Shown here piece after piece: positions 54,798-63,716 of a stretch of 64,000 nt of DNA (within the stretch, counting starts at the first letter, position 1; the number at the start of each line of letters is the position of its first letter). Below the pieces are notes generated by a model that worked only from the letters and a program-made list of their open reading frames with translations, did not search any database and was not told the origin of the DNA. This DNA comes from Vibrio tritonius (lineage in GTDB: Bacteria > Pseudomonadota > Gammaproteobacteria > Enterobacterales > Vibrionaceae): contig NZ_AP014636.1 of the NCBI RefSeq assembly GCF_001547935.1, positions 868,001 to 932,000 on the forward strand, in the 5' to 3' direction. Both the position numbers and the translations under genes were made by a program.

Positions 54798-55115
54798 ATG
54801 TCTATCAGCGTTCTTGGTGATACAAAGATTCTGGCTTTCGAAAGTCTTCCTGATTTCAAGTTCAAACTTTTCTCTGACGGCTTTGCTGCAGTCGCTTTAG
54901 AAACTGCCAATGCTAGAACGGAACTCCCATTTAACCCGCTTACCATTGCTCACCGTTGTGACGCTTCCAGCTCAACTTATACCGTTGCTGGCGTGCTTAA
55001 TGTGGCTCGCTTTGTTGTGACATTCCAAAGTTATGCTGAGTATCGCGAGTTTTGCGAGTTCTATGATATTTGCCTGCAATACGCTGACGTAGCCGCAACC
55101 AGTGAGGCTTGCTGA
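54798..55115 (+). CDS. Inovirus early protein, 105 aa
   Basis: Begins MSISVLGDTKILAFESLPDF after AAGGTGG. A soluble, Phe-rich protein with no recognised family; it ends just inside the start of the replication gene (overlap with the TTG at 55109; the preferred ATG follows at 55118). A longer frame from 54666 includes the operator region and is unlikely. In related phages a small protein precedes Rep, sometimes a plasmid-copy or host-takeover factor. No function assigned. Confidence 0.65.
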   Translation: MSISVLGDTKILAFESLPDFKFKLFSDGFAAVALETANARTELPFNPLTIAHRCDASSSTYTVAGVLNVARFVVTFQSYAEYREFCEFYDICLQYADVAATSEAC

Positions 55116-55117
55116 TT

Positions 55118-57067
55118 ATGTACGCTTACGCATGGAACGAACCAAAACAGCCAATCAAACGCCCGTTTTCCTTTGTTGACCATACTCAAGGCGACCGTTC
55201 ACACATGTCGTATCACGGGCGCAATCCATCACTTAAGATTGACGTTCGTAACTTACATGACGCACCGCTTAGTCTGCCGTTATGTGGTTTTGTGGCGCGT
55301 GACTTTCGTCGTCACTTTGATTTTGGTTTTTCCATGAAACGCGCTTTCACCGACTGTTTGAAAGCGAAAAATGCTGTGGTTGCGGCTCGTGAAATCGAAG
55401 CCGCTAACGCTCGACTCACTGAGCACGGTTACAGCTATGCGATGCCTGACGCGGACATTTGTCGCATGGCATCCGAAAAATCCCATGATTTTCTGTGTGA
55501 TTTGGCTCGCCTGCACGATACCGATGTTGAGGTGCGCTTTGCTCGTATCGAGAAGCTATTAAGCAATCTCGGTATTTCCTTTCCTGAGACTGTCGTCAAA
55601 GCAAAACGCAAAGCTGGCGAACTGCATTCACTGGTTGCGCGTGGCTGTGATGAGGTTTGGCTTCGTCGTCAATTACGCCGCAAATGTGCCTTTCAAGTGG
55701 AACAAGTCGCCCGTGATTTAGCGCTAGTTCAACGCTCTAAACAGCCATATTGCTCTGATTTCTCGGTCAAACGTCAACGCCAAGCCAAGAAACGCAATCG
55801 TGATTTATTAGAAAACATGGTGGTGTTCAACAAAGAAAATCCCGACCAATTCTTTGATTTGTCTGATTTGCATGATCATTCCATTGCAAACCCTGAGCTA
55901 CGCCGCGGTGAAATGTTCGTCCGTCTGCGTGGCTTTGAAGAAATCGCCAGAGAGCAAGGTCACTGTGCCCTATTTCTTACAGTGACCGCCCCTAGCCGCT
56001 TTCATGCCATTTCTAAAGGCAAGGTCAATAAACAATGGATTGATGCAGGTAGGCCAACCGCCAAGAACACACACAACTATCTAATGGGCGTATGGAAAGC
56101 CTTTCGCAAAGACATTGATAAAGCGGGTGTTAAGGTTTACGGGATGCGCATTGTTGAACCGCATCAAGACGGAACACCTCACAATCATTTCCTTTTGTTC
56201 TGCGAAACGTCACACCGTAACGTAGTCGTTAACGCCCTAGCGCATCATGCGCTAAAAGACTCGCCCGACGAAAAAGGAGCGAAAAAACATCGCTTTACCT
56301 GCGAAACCATCGATTTTGAACGCGGCTCGGCTGTGGGCTACGTTGCGAAATACCTTTCAAAGAGTATCGACGGTCAACACCTCGACAAGGACAAAGGCAC
56401 GGATTTAAACGGCATTGAAACCGCCGAACGTGTTGTGACCTTTGCCCGTGTTAATGGCATCCGTCAATTTCAATTCATCGGCGGCGCTCCGGTTTCGGTG
56501 TGGCGTCAAATGCGCAGATTGCGCGAAGAGTTCAAAGAGGATGACGCTTTGTTCACCGACCTCGACCAAACCGAGCATTTCTTGCTTGAGTCCATACGCC
56601 GCGCTGCTGACGACGGTGATTGGAAAGCCTTTACCTATGCCATGGGCGGCGTGTTCGTTCGTCGTGGTGATGAGTCGGTAAAACTGGCTTATGACGCCCC
56701 TAGCGCCCTCATGAAACTGCATGAAAGCGGCGAGCTATCAACCACTAAATACGGTGACATGGCAAACGCTCGCATCATGGGGTTGATGTTCAAACAGGTG
56801 TTTTTAGCCACGCGCTTTGCTGAGTTTGAAATCGAGAACAAAGAGAAATACTTGCGCGGTCGTAAACGTGTCATGACGGGGGTTGTAGACATTTTCGACG
56901 CGCTAGAACGTGAAAAAGAATACGAGCGCATGAACGAGGAAGCCTATCAAAAATACCTCGCTCGTGTGGAATTTAACGACCAATTGAACGCCATGGTGTT
57001 GATGGGTTGCTCTGACGAGGAGCTAGCCTCCTATGTTAGCCGCGCAGCGGCTGATATAGGGGGTTAG
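55118..57067 (+). CDS. HUH rolling-circle replication protein, P2 gpA-like
   Basis: A 649-residue replication initiator. The metal-binding HUH motif is HQDGTPHNH (H349, H355, H357) after GMRIVEP, and the catalytic tyrosine pair is in GYVAKYLSKSID (Y408 and Y412), spaced YxxxY. These are marks of the P2 gene A/phage GPA family. By length and motifs it differs from the shorter RstA/pII-type proteins of CTX-like phages. It nicks the phage origin and drives rolling-circle copying of the single strand. Followed by the ssDNA-binding gene 64 bases on. Confidence 0.88.
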   Translation: MYAYAWNEPKQPIKRPFSFVDHTQGDRSHMSYHGRNPSLKIDVRNLHDAPLSLPLCGFVARDFRRHFDFGFSMKRAFTDCLKAKNAVVAAREIEAANARLTEHGYSYAMPDADICRMASEKSHDFLCDLARLHDTDVEVRFARIEKLLSNLGISFPETVVKAKRKAGELHSLVARGCDEVWLRRQLRRKCAFQVEQVARDLALVQRSKQPYCSDFSVKRQRQAKKRNRDLLENMVVFNKENPDQFFDLSDLHDHSIANPELRRGEMFVRLRGFEEIAREQGHCALFLTVTAPSRFHAISKGKVNKQWIDAGRPTAKNTHNYLMGVWKAFRKDIDKAGVKVYGMRIVEPHQDGTPHNHFLLFCETSHRNVVVNALAHHALKDSPDEKGAKKHRFTCETIDFERGSAVGYVAKYLSKSIDGQHLDKDKGTDLNGIETAERVVTFARVNGIRQFQFIGGAPVSVWRQMRRLREEFKEDDALFTDLDQTEHFLLESIRRAADDGDWKAFTYAMGGVFVRRGDESVKLAYDAPSALMKLHESGELSTTKYGDMANARIMGLMFKQVFLATRFAEFEIENKEKYLRGRKRVMTGVVDIFDALEREKEYERMNEEAYQKYLARVEFNDQLNAMVLMGCSDEELASYVSRAAADIGG

Positions 57068-57131
57068 CTCCTCGCCTTGGACTTGGACTTGTGTCAATAA
57101 CTGTCGTTTATTTTAGAAAAGGTAAATCACT

Positions 57132-57446
57132 ATGAAAATGGAAGGCTTAATTTTGGATGATGCGGACATTATCCAAGAAACCAAAACCAAATACGGCACC
57201 GGTGAACAAATCACCGTGGGCAAATTAAACCTTATCACCACTAATCCGACTCAATCGGTTGTTGTCAATATCAGCGCTGATATGTGGGCAAACGGCGCGG
57301 CTGGCGAGCATCTAAAGCAGCTCGTCGGCAAACGTACGATGTTCGACATTCAATACAAAGAAACCAAATTCGGTAATGACGAGGGGCGTCACGTTGAAAT
57401 CAACGGCTTCCACCTCTTTGCATTGCCACCTGTACAAGGCAAGTAA
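57132..57446 (+). CDS. Phage single-stranded DNA-binding protein (pV-like)
   Basis: A 104-residue protein with an OB-type strand pattern (MEGLILDDADIIQETKTKYGTGEQITVGKLNLIT ... TMFDIQYKETKFGNDEGRHVEINGFHLF). In filamentous phages such a protein coats the new strand and switches replication to packaging. No family name is visible to me; the assignment rests on position directly after Rep and on size and fold. AAAAGG ribosome site before the ATG. Confidence 0.7.
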   Translation: MKMEGLILDDADIIQETKTKYGTGEQITVGKLNLITTNPTQSVVVNISADMWANGAAGEHLKQLVGKRTMFDIQYKETKFGNDEGRHVEINGFHLFALPPVQGK

Positions 57447-57458
57447 GGTTAATCAGCC

Positions 57459-57578
57459 ATGACGGACGCTCAATTCTCGGAACTCATTTCAAAGCTAGAT
57501 AGCCTCTGGATGTTGATATTTGTCGGCTTTCTGGTGCTGCTGTTGGGTATTGGCTGGTTTGTAGGAGGACAGCGCTAA
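57459..57578 (+). CDS. Small phage membrane protein, 39 aa (pVII/pIX-like)
   Basis: Frame MTDAQFSELISKLDSLWMLI then FVGFLVLLLGIGWFVGGQR: a soluble N-terminal helix followed by one membrane helix and a short basic tail. Overlaps the next small gene through TAATG, so the two are coupled. Typical of inovirus minor coat proteins. Confidence 0.75.
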   Translation: MTDAQFSELISKLDSLWMLIFVGFLVLLLGIGWFVGGQR

Positions 57579-57694
57579 TGGCTGAGGTCACTTTTCTTGT
57601 TTCGTCATTCGTGGGGGCTTTTGCGGTGGGCTTATCCATTGGCATGAAGCTGCTCGCGTTTAAAAAAGGTGTTGAGGCAATCGCCTCAAGTTAA
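57578..57694 (+). CDS. Small phage membrane protein, 38 aa (pVII/pIX-like)
   Basis: Frame MAEVTFLVSSFVGAFAVGLS then IGMKLLAFKKGVEAIASS, one membrane helix with a Lys-containing tail. Starts in the TAATG overlap with the upstream small gene. Likely second minor coat protein; which one is pVII and which pIX cannot be told. Confidence 0.75.
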   Translation: MAEVTFLVSSFVGAFAVGLSIGMKLLAFKKGVEAIASS

Positions 57695-57718
57695 ACGTTG
57701 TTAATAGGAGAACATACC

Positions 57719-57940
57719 ATGTTCAAATCAAAAAAATCTCAAACTTTGGCTGCTATCGCTCTTATGGCTGTGGCTGGCTCCACTTTTGCGGCGATTCCTG
57801 AAGCGGCTACCAATGCGATGGAATCAGTAACGGAAACCGCAACTACGGTTGTTTCATGGGCTTGGGGCGTTGGCTCTACCTTAATCGCTGGTTTCGTTGG
57901 TCTGAAACTAGTGAAAAAAGGTGCCAACCGCGCCAGCTAA
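57719..57940 (+). CDS. Major coat protein, pVIII-like
   Basis: A 73-residue precursor: signal peptide of 24 residues (MFKSKKSQTLAAIALMAVAG then STFA, cleavage at A-A), mature 49 residues. Mature protein has an acidic N terminus (AIPEAATNAMESVTETAT), a hydrophobic helix (TVVSWAWGVGSTLIAGFVGL) and a basic DNA-facing tail (KLVKKGANRAS). This is the standard plan of inovirus major coat protein. AGGAG precedes the ATG; longer frame to 57698 unsupported. Confidence 0.88.
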   Translation: MFKSKKSQTLAAIALMAVAGSTFAAIPEAATNAMESVTETATTVVSWAWGVGSTLIAGFVGLKLVKKGANRAS

Positions 57941-58010
57941 TCCGCGCCCTTTTATCACCAATCTCAATCAACAAGGGGGGCTTGCTCCCCTTTTTTAATC
58001 TGGTGACATT

Positions 58011-59489
58011 ATGAAACGACTTCTCTTTTTTCTTCTATTTTCTGTTTCGTCTAGCTCTTTTGCTGCTTACAAAGTGATTAATTTACGAAGCGACCCCGAT
58101 TATGCGGTGCAATTTGCTTCAATGTGCGGAATTTCTAATGGGGCTGTCATTAGTGGTATTCCCTCCTGCTCTGGTCAATGGATATCGTCGCGGGGTATTG
58201 TTTATAACTTAGACCGTCTTGATGGTGTTTCGTCTCTTTATGTTCGCGGTACTTATCAAAATGGCTCGCGCAAAGGAACTTTTGCTACGCTGATTGCTAA
58301 CCTTGTTTATGTAAAAGATCCCGTTGATGATGGTGGTTCTAGTGGGGGCGACTCTGGGGATTCTGGCGGTTCCAGTTCCGGCGGCTCTGGCTCCGGTGAT
58401 GATTCAGGGAGCGATAGTGGCTCTGATACTGGCGGTGACTCAGGGAGCGGTAGTGGCTCTGGTACTGGCGGCGACTCAGGGAGCGGTAGTGGCTCTGGTA
58501 CTGGCGGCGACTCAGGGAGCGGTTCTGGTAGTGGTGGTGAATTTCCGACTAATGGCGAGTGTCGTGTGGGTTATCACTTGGAGGGGCTACTTTGTTACCC
58601 TAACCCAGAGAACCCCAACGACCCTTACCCCGATGATGGGGGTAGCTCTGGTGGTAGCGATGATTCTAGCGACACTGGCGGCGGTTCTTCCAGTGGTGGC
58701 ACTGATACGCCTGACCCTGACGATTCAGGCGACACAACCGACCCCACAACACCAACCAACCCAAACAATCCACCGGATAACTCAGGCGTGATTAATGCGG
58801 TTAATTCGCTGCGAAACAGTAATCAGTCGAATTTTAACGCCCTTAATCAACGGTTAAGTGCGCTTAATGAGTCGTCAAACAAGGTGAATCAATCAATTGT
58901 CGCTCAGATGAACCAAGACAAAGACATAGCGCAAGCACAGCTTAAAGCGACACAAAAGCAAATTGATGCCAGCGATGCGAAAACCGATGAACAAACCGGA
59001 GCCTTAACCGAAGCCATAGGTGAAACGGGCGATGAAATAGGCGATGGATTGGCATCGATTCAGGACAAACTTTGTGACCCACGAACCGACCCACGCGCCT
59101 GTGAGGGGGAAAACGGTTTAACCGCTGACGGTGTGCTTGGTATGTATGAGCAGATGATAGAGGGCGGCGATAAAGCCGTTTCTGCTGGCGATGCTGCATA
59201 TACAGAAGCCCTTGAGGATGTCGTAAGCTCAGACAAAACCGCTGAATCACAAGGTAACATTCAAGGCGTGGCTAATCTGCTATCGCTTCCAACGGGCTCA
59301 CGGTGTTCGCTTGAAACACTCAAGACCCCTGTTGGCTCGTTTCAACTGGGTTGTGAGTTCGCAACGTTCCTAAAAACGCTGCTTGAGTTCGTTTTTTACA
59401 TCGGCACGATTTATTACATCTTGGACATTCTTTTTGATGGGGTAACGCCGATGCCAGGGAACACGTCATCATCAAGAGGGGGTCGCTAA
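58011..59489 (+). CDS. Adsorption minor coat protein, pIII-like
   Basis: A 492-residue exported protein: signal MKRLLFFLLFSVSSSSFA, an N-terminal domain with paired Cys, two Gly/Ser/Asp-rich linkers (about 105-175 and 205-250) separating a Cys domain (NGECRVGYHLEGLLCYP), a Gln/Asn-rich region and a C-terminal domain ending in a membrane helix (LKTLLEFVFYIGTIYYILDILF). The glycine linkers are the hallmark of pIII, which binds the host pilus and TolA. DNA repeats underlie the first linker (58401-58540). Overlaps pVI-like gene (TAATG). Confidence 0.82.
   Translation: MKRLLFFLLFSVSSSSFAAYKVINLRSDPDYAVQFASMCGISNGAVISGIPSCSGQWISSRGIVYNLDRLDGVSSLYVRGTYQNGSRKGTFATLIANLVYVKDPVDDGGSSGGDSGDSGGSSSGGSGSGDDSGSDSGSDTGGDSGSGSGSGTGGDSGSGSGSGTGGDSGSGSGSGGEFPTNGECRVGYHLEGLLCYPNPENPNDPYPDDGGSSGGSDDSSDTGGGSSSGGTDTPDPDDSGDTTDPTTPTNPNNPPDNSGVINAVNSLRNSNQSNFNALNQRLSALNESSNKVNQSIVAQMNQDKDIAQAQLKATQKQIDASDAKTDEQTGALTEAIGETGDEIGDGLASIQDKLCDPRTDPRACEGENGLTADGVLGMYEQMIEGGDKAVSAGDAAYTEALEDVVSSDKTAESQGNIQGVANLLSLPTGSRCSLETLKTPVGSFQLGCEFATFLKTLLEFVFYIGTIYYILDILFDGVTPMPGNTSSSRGGR
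58401..58538 (+). repeat. 36-bp tandem repeats in the pIII-like gene
   Basis: Four units of 36 bases or near (58401, 58437, 58473, 58509 starts). The second and third are identical, coding for a 12-residue Gly/Ser/Asp repeat. The first differs at a few bases and the fourth is partial. Confidence 0.9.
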
Positions 59490-59854
59490 TGCCTGCTTTT
59501 CTATTGCCTATTTTGTCCTCAGTCGGTGCAGCGTTGCGCCTGCCTGCCCTAGCGGCGTTCTTTGCGGGGTTGGTGTCTAACATCCTCGCGTGGTTTGCCA
59601 AGTTCTTTGCACGTAACACGGCAATGAATCTCACGGTAATTACTATGTTGATTACCCTTACAACGGCAACAACGGGAGCCATTTATGCGGTGGCGGCGGG
59701 ATTGTCTCAAGTGTTGCCGTCCTACGTTAGTGATGCGCTTGGGCTTTTGATTCCGAGTAATGCGATTCCCTGCATTAGTGCGGTGCTCTCTGCGCGCTTG
59801 CTCCGCTGGGTTTGGTCGTGGCAGTTCTTCATGATAAACAAGATGGGGAGCTAG
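59489..59854 (+). CDS. pVI-like minor coat protein
   Basis: A 121-residue hydrophobic protein with about three membrane helices (about 8-33, 45-70, 98-118). Overlaps the pIII-like stop by TAATG and precedes Zot by one base, the position of gene VI in filamentous phages. Matches the DUF5455-type annotation I recall for such proteins. It would cap the virion with pIII. Confidence 0.75.
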   Translation: MPAFLLPILSSVGAALRLPALAAFFAGLVSNILAWFAKFFARNTAMNLTVITMLITLTTATTGAIYAVAAGLSQVLPSYVSDALGLLIPSNAIPCISAVLSARLLRWVWSWQFFMINKMGS

Positions 59855-59855
59855 C

Positions 59856-60938
59856 ATGGCATCGGTTTACTTTGTCACGGGCAAATTGGGTGCGGGTAAA
59901 ACGCTAACGGCGGTCGGTCGCATCCGTGAAGCGCTGCAACGTGCGGTGCCTGTCGCGACAAACCTTGATATTAACCTTAAGGAAATGCTTGGGGCAGACA
60001 AGCGTAATACCCGCCTCTATCGCCTGCCAGATAAGCCCGTAGTTGAGGACTTGCAAGCGCTTGGCTATGGGAACAAAAGCTACGACACAAGCAAGGACGG
60101 CTTAATTGTCCTCGATGAGTGCGGGACGTGGTTTAACTCGCGCTCATGGAACGATAAGAGCCGCCAACCGCTGATTGATTACTTGCTGCATATCCGCAAA
60201 TACGGATGGGATGTGATCTTTATTGTGCAGGACATTTCGATTGTGGATAAGCAAGTGCGCCTTGCACTGGCTGAACACACCGTGTTTTGTCGCCGCCTCG
60301 ATAGAATGCAAATCCCGATTATATCGACGATTGTGATGCTTCTAACGCTCGGACAAATCAAGTTAAAGCTGCCTAAGCTGCACGTTGGCATTGTCAAATA
60401 TGGTGACAATACCAACTCGCTCACGGTCGATAAGTGGCTTTTGTGGGGAACCGACCTTTATTCCTCGTACGATACCAAGCAAATGTTTCTGAACAACTAC
60501 CCGCACGGGGTTTACTCGGTGCTCCCTCCTTACTATACGCACGGTCGTTATGCTGTGCCTAAGACGGTCAAAAACATCATGCGAATCACCAAAATCTATC
60601 TGAGAAAATACTCGCGTATCTTGGTACTCATGGCGGGTATCGTGTCCGGTGCGGGAATCGGTTACCTTGTCACGCCACAAATCACTACAACCCAAATTGA
60701 CGACACCGACACCACGCAACAGGCAACGCCTGACGTGTCATTGAGTGACGTTTTACAGGGGTACAAAATTCAATCCTACAGCGCCCTGCCAAACCAACCG
60801 GTTCAATTTGAGCTAGACAATGACGGCAAGCGTTTAAGTTCTTACGAACTGCGCTCGATGGGCTTAACCATTGAAGCCAAAGGACGCTGCGAAATCATCA
60901 TCAAATCAGGGGGTCAACGTGAAGTCGTTAATTGCTAA
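59856..60938 (+). CDS. zot: Zot-like morphogenesis protein (pI)
   Basis: A 360-residue inner-membrane ATPase needed to export the virion. Walker A VTGKLGAGKT (about 7-16), Walker B LIVLDECG (about 85-92), then a cytoplasmic domain, one membrane helix (ILVLMAGIVSGAGIGYLV, about 250-268) and a periplasmic C terminus. The length is shorter than CTX Zot (399), which also has a toxin-active C-terminal piece; nothing in this one shows toxin activity. Its end overlaps the secretin start by 20 bases. Confidence 0.92.
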   Translation: MASVYFVTGKLGAGKTLTAVGRIREALQRAVPVATNLDINLKEMLGADKRNTRLYRLPDKPVVEDLQALGYGNKSYDTSKDGLIVLDECGTWFNSRSWNDKSRQPLIDYLLHIRKYGWDVIFIVQDISIVDKQVRLALAEHTVFCRRLDRMQIPIISTIVMLLTLGQIKLKLPKLHVGIVKYGDNTNSLTVDKWLLWGTDLYSSYDTKQMFLNNYPHGVYSVLPPYYTHGRYAVPKTVKNIMRITKIYLRKYSRILVLMAGIVSGAGIGYLVTPQITTTQIDDTDTTQQATPDVSLSDVLQGYKIQSYSALPNQPVQFELDNDGKRLSSYELRSMGLTIEAKGRCEIIIKSGGQREVVNC

Positions 60939-62154
60939 AACCTTACTCGCGGCTTTGCTTGTGCCTTGCTGCATTACACCCGCCCTCGCTATTGAAGCGA
61001 AAAGCCCATTTGAGCAACAGCAAGTATTTGAAGCCAACGACACGCCTATTGGTGATTTTGTCGCGTGGTATGCCAAGCAAACCGGACTCAAGGTTCTCTT
61101 GGCGCAAGGTGTAACCGGAACGGTGAGTTTTACCGCTCCGCACTTACTTCCGGCAGAGTATCCCGCGTTCTTTGAGTCGGTGCTCCGCTCTCACGGTTAT
61201 CTTATCGAAAAGGATGGTGATTCTTATGTGGTACGTGTTAATGCCGACGCCTATAACACAATTAAGCCTAGTGACGTGCGTTTGTATCATCTTAACTATG
61301 TACGCAACACGAAAGTAGTGGATTTGATTTCATCAGCGCTGAAAGCCACTAACACCCAAATGGTGAAAGATAAGAAGCTCGACAACTACATGGTGCAGGT
61401 ACTGCCCTCGACCAATGCGATCATTGTTAGCGGAACACCGGAACAACTGGAAAAAATCGAGTTGATATTAAGCGGTATCGATAAACCACAGCGCCAAGTT
61501 TATATTGAGGCAGCAATTACTGAAACCGAAATGCGCGGCTCTGACGAACTAGGCATTAATTTAACGGGCGCATTGGGTGACGCTGGTTTTTCTACTGCAA
61601 CAACCAGTTCAAACCGTGTTACGGATAATTTATTCATCTTTCAAGGGGGTAATTTCAGCTCATTAATTAAAGCGGTCACCACAAATAAAAATACCAAGCT
61701 CTTATCAACGCCGAATATATTAATTATGGATAGAGAGCGCGGTTATATTACCGTGGGGCAAAATGTGCCGTTCTTGGTGTCCAAGGAAATTACGGACGGC
61801 GGGAACACTGTGCAGAGTATCGAACGTAAGGATGTAGGTGTCTCCTTGAGCGTCACGCCGCACGTTTTGGGGGATATGGTAGTGCTTCAAATCACGCAAG
61901 AACCTAGCTCGGTCAGTGATTCCACGCTTGCGGCAGACATTATCACCAATACTCGAACCCTATCGACGGTGGTTGTAGTCAAGGACGGTGAAACCATCGT
62001 TCTAGGCGGCTTAATCTCACACGAAACCAAGACCACAGAAAGCGGCGTCCCACTGCTCAAAGATATTCCCGTGCTAGGAAATGTGTTCAAGTCCACGTCA
62101 AAAGAGGATGCACAAAAGGATTTAAAAGTAATAATAAAAACGACACTTCTGTGA
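60919..62154 (+). CDS. Phage secretin (pIV)
   Basis: A 411-residue outer-membrane secretin. GTG at 60919 with AGGGGG six bases upstream gives a signal peptide (KSLIAKTLLAALLVPCCITPALA); a longer frame start at 60871 would precede it by 16 residues. An N0 domain (FEANDTPIGDFVAWYAKQTG) and N1 domain (LYHLNYVRNTKVVDLISSAL, IIVSGTPEQLEKIELIL) precede the secretin core (LLSTPNILIMDRERGYITVGQNVPFLV, VVVKDGETIVLGGLISH). Filamentous phages such as CTX borrow a host secretin (EpsD), whereas this prophage carries its own. Confidence 0.92.
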   Translation: MKSLIAKTLLAALLVPCCITPALAIEAKSPFEQQQVFEANDTPIGDFVAWYAKQTGLKVLLAQGVTGTVSFTAPHLLPAEYPAFFESVLRSHGYLIEKDGDSYVVRVNADAYNTIKPSDVRLYHLNYVRNTKVVDLISSALKATNTQMVKDKKLDNYMVQVLPSTNAIIVSGTPEQLEKIELILSGIDKPQRQVYIEAAITETEMRGSDELGINLTGALGDAGFSTATTSSNRVTDNLFIFQGGNFSSLIKAVTTNKNTKLLSTPNILIMDRERGYITVGQNVPFLVSKEITDGGNTVQSIERKDVGVSLSVTPHVLGDMVVLQITQEPSSVSDSTLAADIITNTRTLSTVVVVKDGETIVLGGLISHETKTTESGVPLLKDIPVLGNVFKSTSKEDAQKDLKVIIKTTLL

Positions 62155-62743
62155 AATAAAATAAAGAGTTACAGTGTCACAAGGGTGATAACTAATATAT
62201 TTATCACCCGCTTTAGAAATAAATATAAATATTTAGTGATATTTATATTTATGCACCAAAATAGACCATTATCGAGGTGGGAATAATAAGGGAATATCAA
62301 CGTTAAAGAAGTCGCGAATAATATCAGAAACCCAAGAAACAAAGCCACCCCTAGCGCAAATATTCAGTATTTCCCCCAAATGCCCGCCCCTTCATCTTGC
62401 TAGACCAATGCAGCCGTTCAACACCTGCCCTAGCCTACGTTTAACGCCCTCTGAACGCACCACAGCGACAAATTTAAAGAAAGATAGAGAATCATCAAAG
62501 GGATAAGCCCCCACATTGACAACGCTCGCCGCAAGTTTGAATAGGGAGTTTTGTACATATTCCGGTCTTTTTGGGAATATGTACAAAGCGAGTCTTTCGA
62601 ACTGAGGAAGCGGAATTTACACCCAAGCCGAGGCGGAGAAAGGTCCCTCAGTGGCTGGGGTTGCGGTCCATCTATATAGATTGATGCTATACAAAATCAA
62701 GTGCATAATATTAATATCGAAAATAACTCTAGATTAAGGTTTT
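62155..62743. other. Phage noncoding region with hairpins (origin/packaging candidate)
   Basis: About 590 bases without a supported gene. Contains three inverted repeats: GGGTGATA / TATCACCC (62183-62209), an AT-rich 14-base stem with 6-base loop (62219-62252), and a perfect 14-base stem TTTGTACATATTCC / GGAATATGTACAAA with 10-base loop (62550-62587). In ssDNA phages such a region holds the replication origin and packaging signal. Confidence 0.6.
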
Positions 62744-63697
62744 ATGCAAGACTTGTTAAACTCAGTAAAAGCTAATTTATATGATCGCGTTTCTAGCCCT
62801 CTATCTGGAACATTTATAGTTGCATTTATATTACACAACTATAAGTTGTTTATGGCTATTTTCAGCGATCTAACTTACTATGAAAAAATTAAAGTTATAG
62901 ATAAAACTATCGTTTTATTTGATTCTTTTTTTTGGGGTTATGTAATCCATTTTTTTATAATTCCAGGCGCGATAACATTAATTTACTTATTTACATACCC
63001 AATCCCATCAAAATTCTTCTTTAATAGATACGTTAACGAAAAATCTGAATTGGTTAAATATAAGAATCAGGTTGAAAATGGGGTTCAATTAACATACCCT
63101 CAATCTGTTAAGATAAGAAATGATATAGCTAATATGAATGAACTTATGGAAAAAAGTATTTCTCAAAAAGAAAGAATAATAGCTTCTCGAGAAGAATCCA
63201 TAAATAATAAAGATGTCCTGCTTTCTGAAAAAGATGATCAGATTCAGAAGCTTCAAAATAAATTGTCTGATTGTCAGTCAAAATTGTCATCAGAAAATGA
63301 GAGATCTGCTAAATTTCAAGCCGATATTATTGATAAAAACGGCCTGATTTATGATAGAAACATTATAATTGATGAGTTAAAGCAAGATTATGAACAAATT
63401 AGACATATTGGAGCAAATTTAGATTTTTACCTAAATACATACAGCGCTCAACTAATGACACTTTTAAAAGGCATCAAGTCAGATAGTGAACATATAAAAA
63501 AGGAATTTTCATATAGTTTCATTGAGGATTATGTGTGTAGCCTTAATGAAAAAAGCTTACCTCACGAATTAAGAAAAATAAGTAGGAAAAATATTTCTTT
63601 CCTACTGTATAATTTAATTAGTAAACGTAATGTTCAAGACTTTATAGATAATAGTAAAATGAATCTCACAAAGAATAAAGTCGTTTTTGATAACTAG
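62744..63697 (+). CDS. AT-rich two-TM coiled-coil cargo protein, 317 aa
   Basis: I do not recognise a named family. Two membrane helices at about 22-40 and 62-84 are separated by a short loop. Residues about 125-200 are a long Gln/Lys/Glu coiled coil and the rest is a soluble alpha-helical domain. The start (RVSSPLSGTFIVAFILHNYK) recalls a two-TM family with an N/S-P-x-x-G-x-F signature seen in several bacterial membrane proteins; this is a memory-based impression. The gene is markedly more AT-rich than its neighbours, so it is imported cargo in the prophage, possibly a superinfection-exclusion or defence protein. Confidence 0.6.
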   Translation: MQDLLNSVKANLYDRVSSPLSGTFIVAFILHNYKLFMAIFSDLTYYEKIKVIDKTIVLFDSFFWGYVIHFFIIPGAITLIYLFTYPIPSKFFFNRYVNEKSELVKYKNQVENGVQLTYPQSVKIRNDIANMNELMEKSISQKERIIASREESINNKDVLLSEKDDQIQKLQNKLSDCQSKLSSENERSAKFQADIIDKNGLIYDRNIIIDELKQDYEQIRHIGANLDFYLNTYSAQLMTLLKGIKSDSEHIKKEFSYSFIEDYVCSLNEKSLPHELRKISRKNISFLLYNLISKRNVQDFIDNSKMNLTKNKVVFDN

Positions 63698-63716
63698 CTA
63701 ATACCCTGTCTAGTTA

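Noticed and set aside
58324..58791. 155-aa alternate-frame ORF within the pIII-like gene
   Set aside because: It is an out-of-frame reading of the Gly/Ser repeat DNA giving a Val/Ala-rich string; no start signal.
59856..60938. Zot as an enterotoxin
   Set aside because: The ATPase part shows a morphogenesis role; nothing in the C terminus supports toxin activity.
62700..62710. AGTGCATAATA as a right-hand XerC arm of the prophage
   Set aside because: Nine of eleven bases match the XerC arm, but it is in the opposite orientation to the left dif and no XerD arm follows.
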